Source: Picochlorum sp. 'celeri' (taxonomy: Eukaryota > Chlorophyta > Trebouxiophyceae). From it: a DNA stretch of 64,000 nucleotides. Below, one piece after another: positions 19,689 to 31,048 of this stretch; the stretch's first letter is position 1; every line of letters starts with the position of its first letter. The DNA lies in contig JAACMV010000014.1 of NCBI GenBank assembly GCA_010909725.1, positions 806,001-870,000 of the forward strand, in the 5' to 3' direction. The notes beneath the pieces are model-generated. The model did not search any database. It was not told the DNA's origin and was given only the letters and a program-made list of their open reading frames with translations. Made by a program: the position numbers and the translations under genes.

Positions 19689-19985
19689 GGCTGATTACCG
19701 ACAGACAAGACGAACCCCGTCGATCGCTGGATGACTGAATGTGATTACCGAATACGACTACGCTGTAGTAATAAATACTAAATATGTTACATACATTACA
19801 CACACGTTTGAGTCATTTGTACCTACAACAATGAAGTCCATTCCTCGTTGAGAATCTCACAGATCTGAGAGATCTCTAGAGATCTGCCTCTCTCTAATAA
19901 ATAGATTAAAAATGCATTCCTTGGTGCATGGACACCAGCCACGTATGCCATTATATAAACAAAAATAATCAAAGTATGAAGCATC
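19689..19985. promoter_or_regulatory. divergent promoter, UEV1 / BRF1
   Basis: A 297 bp spacer. It contains TTATATAAAC (19951-19960), a TATA-like element ~30 bp upstream of the BRF1 ATG, and the 16 bp palindrome AGATCTCTAGAGATCT (19870-19885) beside further AGATCT copies. Confidence 0.55.
19870..19885. repeat. 16 bp perfect palindrome in BRF1 promoter
   Basis: AGATCTCTAGAGATCT is fully self-complementary. It sits ~65 bp upstream of the TATA-like sequence of BRF1, with one more AGATCT immediately upstream at 19861. Possible dimeric factor site. Confidence 0.7.
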
Positions 19986-22280
19986 ATGGTGTATTGTAAG
20001 CATTGCCGAAAGGAGACGGACGTCGATGTGGACGACGCCAAGGGAATTTCATGCTGTGTCGATTGTGGAAGCGTTCTGGAGGACGTTGCATTTTCTGTGG
20101 ATGTGACATTTCAGAAGGATGCTGCTGGAGAATCTACTGTAGTAGGTCAATTTGTGAATGAAAGTGGTGTTGCGAGGGGTATCGGTCGAATTCATGGAGG
20201 TCGAGTGTATGCGTACCAAGCAGAGTCTCATGAGCGAGCGCAACAGCGTGGGAGACAGCATATAGCACACTTGGTTGATCAGTTAAAGGTGAAGCCGCGA
20301 GAGGAGAGTATAGATTCGGCGCACCGGGTGTACAAGCTTGCATTGCAAAAGGGGTTTACGAGGGGTCGAAGGACGAGTCACGTGGCTGCAGCGTGCTTGT
20401 ATCTGTTATGTCGGCAGGATGATAAGCCATTTTTTTTGATTGATTTTTCAGATATACTTCAAGTGAGTGTGTTTTCCTTGGGGGCGGTGTTTCTTCAGTT
20501 GGCCAAGTTGCTGCGGTTGGAAAACCAGCCTCAGTTTACAAAGCCGGTGGATCCGTCTCTGTATATTCATAGGTTTGCGGATAAGATGGGGTATGCTGAT
20601 GATGTGCTGAAATCTGTGTCTCAGACGGCGATGCGGCTTGTGGCGTCGATGAAGCGGGATTGGATTCAGACTGGGAGGAGGCCGAGTGGGGTGTGTGGGG
20701 CAGCATTGTATATTGCGACGCATTTGCATGGGGAGCCTCGAACGAAGCGGGATATTGTGAATGTAGTGCATATAGGGGAGTTTACATTGTCGAAGCGGTT
20801 GAATGAGTTTGCGACCACACCGGCAGGAGAGATGAATAAGAAGGAGTTTTTGAAGCATTCTGAGATGATGGAGAAGCAGGAGAAGATGGCTATTGAGAAT
20901 GCGCGGGGGGAAGAGGCGCCGAAGAATTTGATTGGTGGTTGTATGCATTTGTCGAGTGGCGTGGAGCATTTTAGGAATGGGTTGTGTCGAGAGTGTTATT
21001 TGACATATGTTGGATGCTCTGGAGGGTATGAGGGAGCCAATCCACCGTCATTTTCAAAGAATAGGGAGCGGGAGAAGGTGAAGCAATTGCAGCTGCTTGA
21101 AGATTCTAGTGCACACGGGGATGATGATGATGGTGATGGTGAAGAAGGACAGGAAGAAAAGGAAAACGGTGAACAGGAAGACAATGAAGAAGAGCGTCCT
21201 CGCTTGAGGAGGAGTAGCAGGAGAACACGGGGTGTGGAAGGCCATGCTACACTGATGTCAGCTGATGGTAAGATTGATTCTGCCACTGTTTTGGCAGCGG
21301 AACAGTGCGTGGAAGGGTTTGATGTTGCTATAGCGCATGCAGAAAAGGCGGATGCCAAGAGACGGAGAGGGGGCATGTCTACTGCAGCTGCTGTGGCTGC
21401 TGCATCTGCGTTTGCGGTGGAAGAAGCGGCTGTTGCTGTCGGAGAGTCAAGAGATATGATCATTGCTGCTCAAGGCAACTCTCTTCCACTCTCTGTGGTT
21501 GGAGATTTTGCAACAGAGGATGGGACACAGGCTGATGCGCGGGATGATGACAGCCTGTCGGATATCAGCGATTCTGAGATTCTCATGTATATTGCAGAAG
21601 AGGAGGAAGTCAAATGTAAGGAGGAGATATGGAATATGATGAATCAAGATTGGATGGAGAAGCAGGCGGCAAAGGCAGCTGCACAGGAGGCTGCCCTACA
21701 GGCTCAAGAAGAGCAGAGAAAGGCCATGGAACAGGCAGCTGCAGCTGGTGTACAATATAAAAGAGGTCGAGGGCGACCTCTTGGGTCCAAATCAAAACCA
21801 AAAGCAATAGCAACAATGCCACCTGCAGAGACACCTCAGGAGGCTGCGATGAGAATAATAGATGATAAGAAGCTGTCCAGTAAAATTAATTACTCTGTCT
21901 TGGCGGAGCTGTTTTCCAGCGATGCACCTGAGCAACCTGGTGAGGACACAGGAAAGAAAAAGGAGGCACCGAAGGCTCGAACAGTTGCGTCAGAGAAGAA
22001 GGCGGTCAAGGGAGATGTGGCAGTGGACAAGACCAGTCCACCAGGACTGTCACCACGAAAGCCTAGGAAGAATGCATCAGCGATGCTACCGCCTGGTCCT
22101 AGTAAAAGGATAAAATCAACTGGTAAAACATATCAGCGCCTAGAATCGCTGACTGGAACGCACGCATCGCCTTTGTCAGCGCTATCAAACATTTCATCAC
22201 TGAAATCAGCCAGAAAACCCATGGGTATTGGAGGCATTGGGGCCATCAGGCCAAAATCTTCTGCGAAGAAGAACACTTGA
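19986..22280 (+). CDS. BRF1: TFIIIB subunit BRF1 (TFIIB-related factor)
   Basis: A single exon encodes 764 residues. An N-terminal TFIIB zinc ribbon uses Cys4, Cys7, Cys24 and Cys27. Two cyclin-fold repeats cover ~85-280 (e.g. TSHVAAACLYLLCR and RPSGVCGAALYIATHL). The C-terminal half has the BRF homology II block (~515-560, SDSEILMYIAEEEEVKCKEEIW), which binds TBP, amid long acidic and Ala-rich low-complexity stretches and a GRGRPLGSK AT-hook-like motif (~595). With TBP and BDP1 it recruits RNA polymerase III to tRNA and 5S genes. Yeast BRF1 is 596 residues; the excess here is the disordered C-terminal region. Its stop lies 58 bp from that of the next gene. Confidence 0.95.
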   Translation: MVYCKHCRKETDVDVDDAKGISCCVDCGSVLEDVAFSVDVTFQKDAAGESTVVGQFVNESGVARGIGRIHGGRVYAYQAESHERAQQRGRQHIAHLVDQLKVKPREESIDSAHRVYKLALQKGFTRGRRTSHVAAACLYLLCRQDDKPFFLIDFSDILQVSVFSLGAVFLQLAKLLRLENQPQFTKPVDPSLYIHRFADKMGYADDVLKSVSQTAMRLVASMKRDWIQTGRRPSGVCGAALYIATHLHGEPRTKRDIVNVVHIGEFTLSKRLNEFATTPAGEMNKKEFLKHSEMMEKQEKMAIENARGEEAPKNLIGGCMHLSSGVEHFRNGLCRECYLTYVGCSGGYEGANPPSFSKNREREKVKQLQLLEDSSAHGDDDDGDGEEGQEEKENGEQEDNEEERPRLRRSSRRTRGVEGHATLMSADGKIDSATVLAAEQCVEGFDVAIAHAEKADAKRRRGGMSTAAAVAAASAFAVEEAAVAVGESRDMIIAAQGNSLPLSVVGDFATEDGTQADARDDDSLSDISDSEILMYIAEEEEVKCKEEIWNMMNQDWMEKQAAKAAAQEAALQAQEEQRKAMEQAAAAGVQYKRGRGRPLGSKSKPKAIATMPPAETPQEAAMRIIDDKKLSSKINYSVLAELFSSDAPEQPGEDTGKKKEAPKARTVASEKKAVKGDVAVDKTSPPGLSPRKPRKNASAMLPPGPSKRIKSTGKTYQRLESLTGTHASPLSALSNISSLKSARKPMGIGGIGAIRPKSSAKKNT

Positions 22281-22338
22281 AATGCATGCATAGAGATTTA
22301 TTTAAATATTGTTTCGCAATGTAGAAAATCATATTGTC

Positions 22339-25300
22339 TTAGAAATCAACATCCGAGTCACTCTCCGAGAAATATGGAAAGTCGTCAAATTCGTCATCCA
22401 CGTCCTCGTCGTCTTCATCCTCTTCCTCACTGCCTGCCGGCTGGAATCCTTCGAATCCGTACTGATACCCATCTTCTACCTTCAGGTAAGGGTCTCCAAA
22501 GTAGTTTTGAGTTGGGTTTGGTGCATCTGGTGCGTCTAGAACGCCTCCCATTGATGCAGAGAATTCATCTGCAGAGTACATGGATGCTTGCTCGCCTGCA
22601 TCTCCATCAAAGGCATCTTCTCCTCTGCTCATTGCTTCCTTTAGCAATTCCCTCATAACCTCAACGTGTGACATAGGAGGAGACTGTTGTGCTGCTTGAC
22701 GCATCAAAAGGCCATTTGCACTAATATCAGGATGAACGTCAACTTCGGTGATGACTATTTCACCAGTTTCTGCGTTGATCAGAAGAGAAATCTCTGCAGC
22801 GCCACTAAGGCCCAATCTGTCTGATACGAGCTGCAGTCTCAGCATTGTATCGCTCGTCATCTCTTCAGATAAAATAGATGGCGGAGGTGGGGTCAAGTCA
22901 AAGAAAGGCCCGGCCAGCTCGTCATCTGTGACTTGGACAACACTCGTGCTCAATCCAAGGCAACGCATTGTTCCTGCTCCACCAAGAAGGCACCCTTTGG
23001 CTTCGAGCCAATTATCTTGTGTTGGCCAGCGAATTGGACCACATAATTTGTCTTGGATTGTTGTTTGATCGTGAGAGCCACCTCGTAAAATTTGCACAGG
23101 CTCTGCCTCAAGGAAAGGCTCTATGACAAACTGCGTTGGTGGGGGAAGTGGCATACGAATGTCTACCGCCTCAGCAGTTGTATCATCAGCATCGATTGTT
23201 TCCAGCCAATTTTGTACAGCATGGTTGTACAGCATCAGATCTTTTCCACTCTTCATTCTCAACATTCCTAGTCCATAGTCAGTTGCAGGTCGAATGACCA
23301 TCATCTTGTCATCCCATGCACCGAATAACCTGTTGAAGAATTCGTTCGCAGACTCTTCAGTCTGACAAGTTGCCCTGAGTTCTAAGGCTGAAATCGAATG
23401 GGCTGGAGGAGCCGAGATAATCGATCCATCATAGTTGACTGCATCTGTCAAGGAGCGGAGTAGCTCTGGGCGGTCCAGACAGAGTCCAGCAGCTACATTA
23501 GACGGGCCAGTGTATGGTACGCCAACTTCATCCATCAATTCTTGGATAGGTCCATATGCTGAGGGATGGCCAGGCAAGACCATGAGAATCACGGCACATT
23601 TCTCGGAGGCTGCTACGACCCAATCCTTGAGGGACAAGTACCGAGGAACTCCTGGATTCCCTTCAACTGCGAGAGAACCACCCCATGGAGCTCTATATCC
23701 TTCAATAGAGATTTCAGTATCCTGAAAAGAGGATTTCGTGGCATCAAGGATTTGCTCTATTTTGTGAAGATCATCTCCAGGCTTTCTTGAAACCGTGGTG
23801 AGTCTAGAAGAGTCGGCTATACGATCAATGGAGCAGCGCATGTCTTCCACGGAATCCCTCACAATATTGGACCCGGCCAATCTCCATACACCTCTACCAT
23901 TCAGATCTTGTGGGGGCAATGGATCAGGGTGCTTGATGCGAGCTGGGTGAAGATAGGGCATCTCAGCAAATAGGAAATCGTCAGTTGCACCACTCTTAAG
24001 CACATCTTCTCTGAGAGAGACAAGCTTTTTTAATCTCTCGTCATTTCTCAGGCCTGCATTTGGTGGATCAAGCATGAAAGCTTCCAAGAGCAAATCTGGT
24101 GCACCTTGCAGTGCCCTCATTGCTGCAGCAGCTGTGTTCAAGGATTCCTTTCTCTGGGGCCCTTCACCCCCACAGAGAATCCAGACCCTTTGACGACATG
24201 GATGGAGACCAGGGAATTGTTGCGACAAGATACTAGACATATCTGAGAATGTCTCCTGATCAGAACTCATTTCATCCTTCTCATTCAGAGTCGCGACGGT
24301 TTGTTCCAATGCAGCCTCGATCTCATCCTCTCTAGGAGCACTGGTTGCATCATCATCTACTATTGTCTCAGGCTCGTCCAGGTGTGCAAATATTGGCTCT
24401 TTGTCCCATATTTCGACGATGTCCTTAATCGCCTCGAAAGATATTTCTTCATCTGAATTGCTGAGTTCTGTGCAAGAGATGCCAACCCAATCCTCATCAG
24501 CATCCTTGACCTCATCCTGAGATATAAGCTGCCCTTCCAGCTCTGGAAGATCGAGGCGTCCTGCAACCATGGATACAAGCTGTCTTGGGAGCCAGTTCCA
24601 AGAAAGTCCAGAAGCAAACAGCTGCTGAGCTAGTGTACCCAATTTACTTTCAAACGATGGGATCAGACCAATTTCCCCAATCACTACTCTGTATGATGTT
24701 CCATCATCACTGAGAAACGTGTTGACCTTGTCCACGTCTAAAGATTCTGCATCATTAAGTCCAGAGTACTTGCCTTGAGGGGGCTCTGGTAAAATTGGAC
24801 GAGCTTTGCTCTGCACCATCTCTTTCTGTATATCTAGTCGTGTCCTGTCATCAATTGGCACCCCAAAAACTTCACCATATCTGACCTTTGGTTCAGCTTT
24901 ATAAAAATCAACCACAGTCATGGACCCTAGATCTTTGTCAACAAGGTTTCGTTCAGCTGTGGCTCGCTCTTTCAATGCATCTTGCTCCTTTTGTAATAGC
25001 GAGGCCATCGACTCGACCTTGAGGCTGGAGTAATTCTCATCATCAATTTCTGCAACAACCTTTTCGCCCGACTCAAAAGCTACCAGGGCATTTTTATCAT
25101 TTTCCATTTCAGTTGGATCAATTTCAGGGCAAACGACAAGCGATATTCTTGCAAAATCCTTGAGACCCATATCTTTGAAAATACGCACGGCTGAGAGCCT
25201 TGCATGGTTTGACAACTCTACCGGAATGGACCTTGGTGGTGTATGGTGGCGAATCTTCCTACTATCAGATAAATCACCATCCTGACTTTCAGCATGAGGT

Positions 25301-27875
25301 GGCACTACTATATCCTCTGTTTTAAGCTTGATGACTCTTTCCAGCATGTCCACATCATACTCACCATTCTGATACACAACCTTGGACACTTCAATATCTG
25401 AAATGCTGATGCAATCATTGATATCAAAATAATCTATCTCTGTTGGTACAAGAGCTACAGGACCTTCTTTTGTATCCACAACATGCACCTGGAGATGGAC
25501 GGCGTCCTTATAAATTGGCTCAATCCGAATGACTACATCCTTGAACCCATCTGTGTCTGTTTTCAGTGCATCAATCACTTCTATGCATGCATGTAGCCCT
25601 CGGCAAACAATTGACAAAAGTTTCTCTTGCCCTTGAATTACCTCAATGCTGAATCTTCCAATGATTGAATCATTGGGGCCGTCATGGATCCACTTGGCAA
25701 GGAGATCTTCAGCTTCAGATGCATGATCATGTTCCAGCTCTAAAACTGGCATGGATTGATAGCCTTTGGACATTGTCTTCTCTAAAAGATCTATTCTGCC
25801 ATCTTTCTTCGAGACAAACTCTGGATCGAAAGCATTTAGTGCACTATATTGTGCAAGAGAAGGATCTGACACAGAGGGTGTTCCCAAGGGAAGAAGAATC
25901 CTGCTGCTTCCTGCAATTTCACTCATTGCCTGCATACTTCTATTTCTCTGGCCAGGCAACAGTGCATCAAGCGCAGCTGCATCATATCCATATAGTTCCT
26001 CCCATGACAATGCAGTGTATCCACAAGCTGTATCATCATTGGATCCAGTTCTAATTGGATACAGCACCGTTACACTCACTCCTTGTCTCAAAAGGGTAGC
26101 TGCATGGTATGGCTCACTTCGGGGTCCCTCTCCCATTTTATTCACAACAGCAATGGTAAATTCATATGCTGTACCAGGCTTTAATCCTTTGACAACAATA
26201 TATTGCGACAAGCCTGTAGCAACAACCTCTTCTCCAGCTTCCTCTGCTGGCTTTGCATACACCTTGAACAAGGTTCCCAGTGGTGCCATCGGAGCTGAGA
26301 CTGTTGCAACAACGCCATTCACAGCAGGGGTAAGATACAATATATCAATCATATCAGTTGGACGCTCTTCGCAATCAAAAGAATCCAAATCCTCCTCCAA
26401 ATTCTCCTGACCATCTGAGGAGGTGAAAGGCATTAGTGTTCCCCAAATCTGATCAGATTGCAAGTCTGGCAGAATTTCTCTTGCCGACTGGATCGATTTC
26501 TCTCTTTCTTCAACCGTCAATCCATCACAAATCAAGGTCACATCCAACGTTGGGTCAATCGTTTGTGTCACTGCATCTTCACCTTCAGGTCCCTGCTCAT
26601 CAGATTGGGTACCACTCTCTTCCCATTCTGAATCATTTGGCATCATTGCTGCATGAATCCACTCCTCGACCAGCGCATTTGCAAGCCTCGAATCAGAATC
26701 TTCTCCAACCGAAAAGCTCGCAAGTCCACGTGCAGCCAGCGCCTCATACGTTTCCTCATCATCCAACTTGGACACAGCAGCCTCAGCATACTTGACCAAC
26801 CTTCCCAATCCCGCATGAGCATCTATCACATCTCTTCTCAATACATTTGTCAGCCGCTCCACAAGAACCTCAGAAGTCCCATACACTGGCAAATTCCTTG
26901 CCAGCAACGCAGCTCGAAGATAAGGCAAATCCATCTCACTCACAGATGCCATTGTTTTCTGTGCCTCCCGCAAATCAGCAGCCATTGCTCTATTAGGAGG
27001 CCTTGGTGGCACATCAATCGTTGCCTCCTCCAACTCTCTACGAGCTGCCTCTTCCGCCTTATCAGCGAGTATCTTTCTCTCCCTCTGGGCATCATATTCC
27101 ACCAAACGAGCCAACAATTCTGCCTTGTTGCCCTTGGTAGGAAGATTCCTCTTCTGACACAACTGAATCAGTCGCTTTGTATTCAACTTATCATATGCTG
27201 ATGTCGTTGGAACAACATCCTGAGATATGGCTCCATCTACCACAAGCATGGCAAATGCCAAACCAATAGCATCATCCTTATCATCAGGCATCACCACCTC
27301 TCGCTGCTTATAAAACTTTGCAAGCTCTCCCTCACTCATCGCTGTCGGCAGTTTCACCCTCCTTCCATACGATCGTTTATCCCAAACTGGCTTCCCTAAC
27401 ATTTCTCTCACCTTTCGTATCAACTTTGCCCTCAAATTATACTTCATATCTTTACCTCCCAGTCCATTTAGTTTGCACATAGACTTGAGATCATGATACT
27501 CGACATCATTCTCACACAACCGCATATGAAAGTCATGCAATTGATCCATCGTCATATCCTCCAATATGAAGATCCTTCTACCATCATCAACACTTCCCCC
27601 AGACATGCCACCTTCTCCCCCTAAAGCAGCAGCACTGCCAACATGCACCCTTGCACCAGGGCGACCCTTGATACCAGGCAATGACGCCCCAACTCCCCTT
27701 CCACACAACCTCACCATGTGCGATCGTGACCCGAGAGACCTGCAGACAAACGACATGATGATACAGTGGTGCCTTGTCTCCCATACACACAGCACAACGA
27801 GACAGTCCAAATAGCCCAAACAACTCACCTGTACCGATATCCACTCGTAAAACGACCCAATGTCATAGAAGACAT
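22339..27875 (-). CDS. giant plastid-targeted protein: two SAP motifs, FN3-like and D-Ala-D-Ala-ligase-like ATP-grasp domain
   Basis: Exon 1 is 27829-27875 and exon 2 is 22339-27739, joined across an 89 nt gtgag...tgcag intron; 1815 residues. The N-terminus (MSSMTLGRFTSGYRYRS...) is basic and Ser/Gly-rich, like a chloroplast transit peptide. Two SAP-like helix-extended-helix motifs lie at ~190-225 and ~282-316, and an FN3-like domain at ~480-570 (GLKPGTAYEFTIAVVN). Residues 570-1200 are unrecognised. A Ddl-like region covers ~1200-1720 (WILCGGEGPQRKESLN, VPYTGPSNVAAGLCLDRPELL, EVDVHPDISANGLL), followed by a very acidic tail. Ddl joins two D-Ala for peptidoglycan. Plant plastids keep a fused Ddl protein, but the motifs here are diverged (e.g. 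EVDVHP for EVNTLPG), so activity is doubtful. The SAP motifs suggest nucleoid DNA or RNA binding. Confidence 0.8.
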
Positions 27876-28498
27876 CAGAGAATCAACACCGATGCGTCCA
27901 TTGCAACCCAAGGCACTCGTACGCCAAGGCACCACTGTTGGCGCAGCATGACCACCACGCAGCAGCAACATCCTCTAAATCACCCGTTTCTACCACCAGA
28001 TCTCTACTAAATACGTCAATAATCGGTTTCAGTTATCAAAAATACGAAAATATCTATATATCCAGAGCAAGACCGTCGTTGAATGCAGCTTCCATAGTCA
28101 TGCAATACAATACAGTCGATTTTCGATATTATCAGATGACAGGAGCACTATAATGAAAGATGAATGATTTACAATTGAAATTTGGCATCCATGACTGCCC
28201 ATAGGTTCAGATAGCAATCCTCCGATTGAGTGGAGGTTTTGTATGAAATGTTCTAAGTAAGAAACTTTAGGTGTTTCCAGATCCTTTTGGAAATCATCAT
28301 CATCATCATCATCAAGCATGAAAATTCTCCAATCAATGAATTCTCTAGTAGTACCAACTGTAACTAATCTACTTTATACGTGGAAAATCAGGCCATTGTG
28401 AGGGCAGACCGAGAGTAGAGGTTTTGTAAGAAGAGAGCAAGAATCTTCGATACTCTGTAGGTCCTATACGGGCGTAGAATATTTACTATATTGATAAA
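27876..28498. promoter_or_regulatory. divergent intergenic region, SAP-Ddl / uL11m
   Basis: A 623 bp spacer between outward-facing genes. It contains a short ATC trinucleotide run (~28297-28315) and otherwise A/T-rich sequence. A 73-codon minus frame at 28098-28319 is read through that repeat and does not look coding. No TATA box was recognised with confidence. Confidence 0.4.
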
Positions 28499-28930
28499 AT
28501 GTCAAAAAAAGCGTTAGCAGCAAAGATTCGATTAGTTATCGAGGCTGGACAGGCCAAGCCTGCTCCACCTGTGGGTCCAGCTCTAGGTCAAGCTGGTCTC
28601 AAAATTATGGATTTTTGCAAAGATTTTAATGCAAAAACGGCTGATATGAAGCCTGATGTGCCCGTGTCAGTCTTAATTAACGCGTATGAGGACAAGACGT
28701 TTGATTATGTTATGAAAACACCGCCAGCAACATATTTTATTAAAAAGGCTGCTGGGATATCAAGTGGGGCTCAAAAGCCTGGTCATCAAGTAGCGGGAAA
28801 GATATCAATCAAGCATTTGTATGCTATTGCGGAGGTGAAGCAAAAGGATACACCTCATATTGGGATGGAGTCCATGGTGAAGAATTTAATGGGGACATGC
28901 AAGTCTATGGGGGTGCAGGTTGTGCGATGA
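28499..28930 (+). CDS. MRPL11: mitochondrial 50S ribosomal protein L11 (uL11m)
   Basis: A single exon encodes 143 residues, the standard bacterial-type L11 length. The N-terminal domain has the hallmark PPVGPALGQ, followed by FCKDFNAKT as in mitochondrial L11 of plants and animals. The C-terminal RNA-binding domain has KKAAGISSG...PG and ends GTCKSMGVQVV. It binds the GTPase-associated region of 23S-type rRNA. There is no long presequence; MSKKALAAKIR is basic and may serve as an internal signal, as in other mL11 proteins. A plastid origin is less likely because plastid L11 usually carries a long transit peptide. Confidence 0.92.
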   Translation: MSKKALAAKIRLVIEAGQAKPAPPVGPALGQAGLKIMDFCKDFNAKTADMKPDVPVSVLINAYEDKTFDYVMKTPPATYFIKKAAGISSGAQKPGHQVAGKISIKHLYAIAEVKQKDTPHIGMESMVKNLMGTCKSMGVQVVR

Positions 28931-28980
28931 ATGATAATTAAATATGTAATGTAATACTGCTATTGTCATTGTTATTATTA

Positions 28981-30279
28981 TTATGAAGGCATGTGCTGCT
29001 GTGGTGCTTTCCATCGCCATATTTTGACCTTGCCAAATTCATCCCCAGAAATCATGAGGTTTCCTTGAGGGAATCCTGTCAGAGCGCGTGCATTCTGAAC
29101 ATGACTGAGGGACCCTCTGTCCACGAATGTCGGGAGTTCAAACAGTCTAATTGCATTTTCTGAATTATAGGAAACCATCAACACTGCTTTCCCTTCCAAA
29201 TCAGCGACACCGCACAGGCATAGAACACCATTCAACTGCGGGCCTCTGCTTGAATATGATCTGCCACGTCCTCTTCCCTGCTGCTGTGATTCTTCTTGTT
29301 CCGGGTATACATAGATGGAGGAGGGATTCACCACATTACCTGTTGCAGGATCTGCAGGCTCCCAAATCTTAATCTCTCCATCTAAACTTCCACTCATCAG
29401 ATGTCCTTCCCAAATTAACAAGGACATGATGGCTGGGTGCTGAGACTTCCGATGCGCTTTTATCAATGTCTGTTTGACAACACCTGCTTCCAAATCCCAC
29501 ACTTTAATGGTTCCTGCTGTATCCCCGGAGAACAGAAAGGGACCAGAGGTGCACATGCATGATACTGATGCGCGGTGTCCATCTTGCCCAGCAGCCTCAA
29601 GCACAGCTGCGCATTCAAATGCTCCCGATGCAGGATTCATCTTCCACACGCGAATACTTTTATCTTGACCGCCACTAAACAGCATTCCATTCGCCGCCGC
29701 CAAAGCAGACACCTGCCCAACATGCCCATCTAGAATAATATCTTGCATAGTACTCATATTCCAAATTCTAATCTGCCCTTGCGCTCGAACAGTTTTCAAA
29801 CCAACAAACAAAAAGCCTCCTTCTATTAATATACTGTCCACTTCTCCACCCACTTGCACAGTACTCTGACACTCTCCACTCTGACAATTCCACACCCTCA
29901 CAGTCTGGTCATGACTTCCTGTAAACAACTGTCCGCTCCCCGGATCCAAGCACATACACGTCACCTTTTTCCGATGTCCTTTCAAGTCAGATACAAATTC
30001 AACATCCTGTGGAAGCACATGAGACCTATTCCCAGAAGGATATCCACCTCTCCCACCTCTCCCCCGCCTCCCTCGTCCACCCCAATATCCACCCCCTCGC
30101 CCGGCAGATGCATTTTGCTGATAATAATTTGGATTAAATTGATTTCCTCCATATCCACCCCTATTTGATGACGAATACCCTCCACCTCGCCCTCTGTTGG
30201 ACGAGTAATATCCACCTCCACCTCTGTTCGAGGTTGAATACCCTCGTCCTCGACCTTCTCCGGTATCCATATGCACCAT
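28981..30279 (-). CDS. WD40 protein with N-terminal RGG/YG-rich region (ZFWD-related)
   Basis: A single exon encodes 432 residues. Residues 1-~88 are a Gly/Arg/Tyr/Ser-rich low-complexity region (repeats of SSNRGGG and GRGRRGRGGRGG), typical of RNA-binding or phase-separating tails. Residues ~95-425 form six or seven WD40 repeats (TGSHDQTVRVW, SGGQDKSIRVW, SGDTAGTIKVW, SGSLDGEIKIW). The C-terminal blades (NGVLCLCGV...LFELPTF...SGDEFGKVKIW) match plant zinc-finger WD40 (ZFWD) proteins closely. Those carry CCCH zinc fingers at the N-terminus; none is present here. A role in RNA or mRNP biology is inferred. An ATG at 30270 would remove three residues. Confidence 0.88.
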   Translation of the reverse strand: MVHMDTGEGRGRGYSTSNRGGGGYYSSNRGRGGGYSSSNRGGYGGNQFNPNYYQQNASAGRGGGYWGGRGRRGRGGRGGYPSGNRSHVLPQDVEFVSDLKGHRKKVTCMCLDPGSGQLFTGSHDQTVRVWNCQSGECQSTVQVGGEVDSILIEGGFLFVGLKTVRAQGQIRIWNMSTMQDIILDGHVGQVSALAAANGMLFSGGQDKSIRVWKMNPASGAFECAAVLEAAGQDGHRASVSCMCTSGPFLFSGDTAGTIKVWDLEAGVVKQTLIKAHRKSQHPAIMSLLIWEGHLMSGSLDGEIKIWEPADPATGNVVNPSSIYVYPEQEESQQQGRGRGRSYSSRGPQLNGVLCLCGVADLEGKAVLMVSYNSENAIRLFELPTFVDRGSLSHVQNARALTGFPQGNLMISGDEFGKVKIWRWKAPQQHMPS

Positions 30280-31048
30280 TGTGTTGATATAAATACTATG
30301 TCACTGTAGAAATACCTATTGCGCAATGTGTCGTTGTTTAATAGGTCGTATGCAGCGAAACTCCATGAACTCGATTAGAAATGACTGCGACGATCATCGG
30401 CCAGTATCACAGAGAACACATAACCAGCTCTATGAATTACTAAAATATGGTTCAATTAGGCAATCATATTGGAGAGTATGAATGAATGGGAGCAGATACT
30501 CCGTATTTTAGAATTTCATGGCGATGGGTATCCACATAATGGGATCGCATGCATTTGATGAAGGCGTTTTGAATACAATTTCTACAACATAAAGGGTAAA
30601 AGAATTTCAAATTGTTGCCATTGTGCGCTTCTTTTGTGGTTCGAGAGGACTCTCATTCCATTGGCGTGGGTCAAGCACATGCACAAGCGTTTCTGCCTTA
30701 TTGGACAGTTTTACCCATTAAATAGTACATTTGGTTTGAATAAAAATTTTTAGTATTATGTGTGGTATGTATTTGTGTTGGAATTGGAGTCGGAGGTGTC
30801 GGAGTCACGTTGAGCAGCTTTTTGAGTTGAGCGAGCTCTGATGGGTGTATATGGCGTTGATTGTGAATATTGTCCATGTGTAGTGGATGCGTGTTTGTTT
30901 GCTGAGTTGCTGTGAGTGCATGGTGCATCCAAGAATAGGAGGACACGAAGGGCTTTGTTTGTGTGGTGAAGAATTGAGCGCGAAAGTACAACGATACGAC
31001 TAGAAGTGACGAGTTGACATTGTATAAAAGAGAATAGTGTGTGTTGAG
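30280..31048. promoter_or_regulatory. divergent intergenic region, RGG-WD40 / NTT
   Basis: A 769 bp spacer with no convincing gene. The last 30 bp contain TATAAAAG (31023-31030), a strong TATA-like element unusually close to the NTT ATG (31049). The rest is A/T-rich with no repeat of note. Confidence 0.5.
31023..31030 (+). promoter_or_regulatory. TATA-like box of NTT gene
   Basis: TATAAAAG begins 26 bp before the annotated ATG. If it sets initiation ~25-30 bp downstream, transcription would begin at or after the first ATG, so the true start codon may be a later one such as Met35 (31151). Confidence 0.4.

Noticed and set aside
20996..21463. 155-codon frame antisense to BRF1
   Set aside because: Shadow of the acidic, Ala/Ser-rich part of BRF1; low-complexity coding keeps several frames open.
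28098..28319. Minus-strand 73-codon frame with a poly-Asp start
   Set aside because: The Asp run is only an ATC trinucleotide repeat, and the rest has no coding look.
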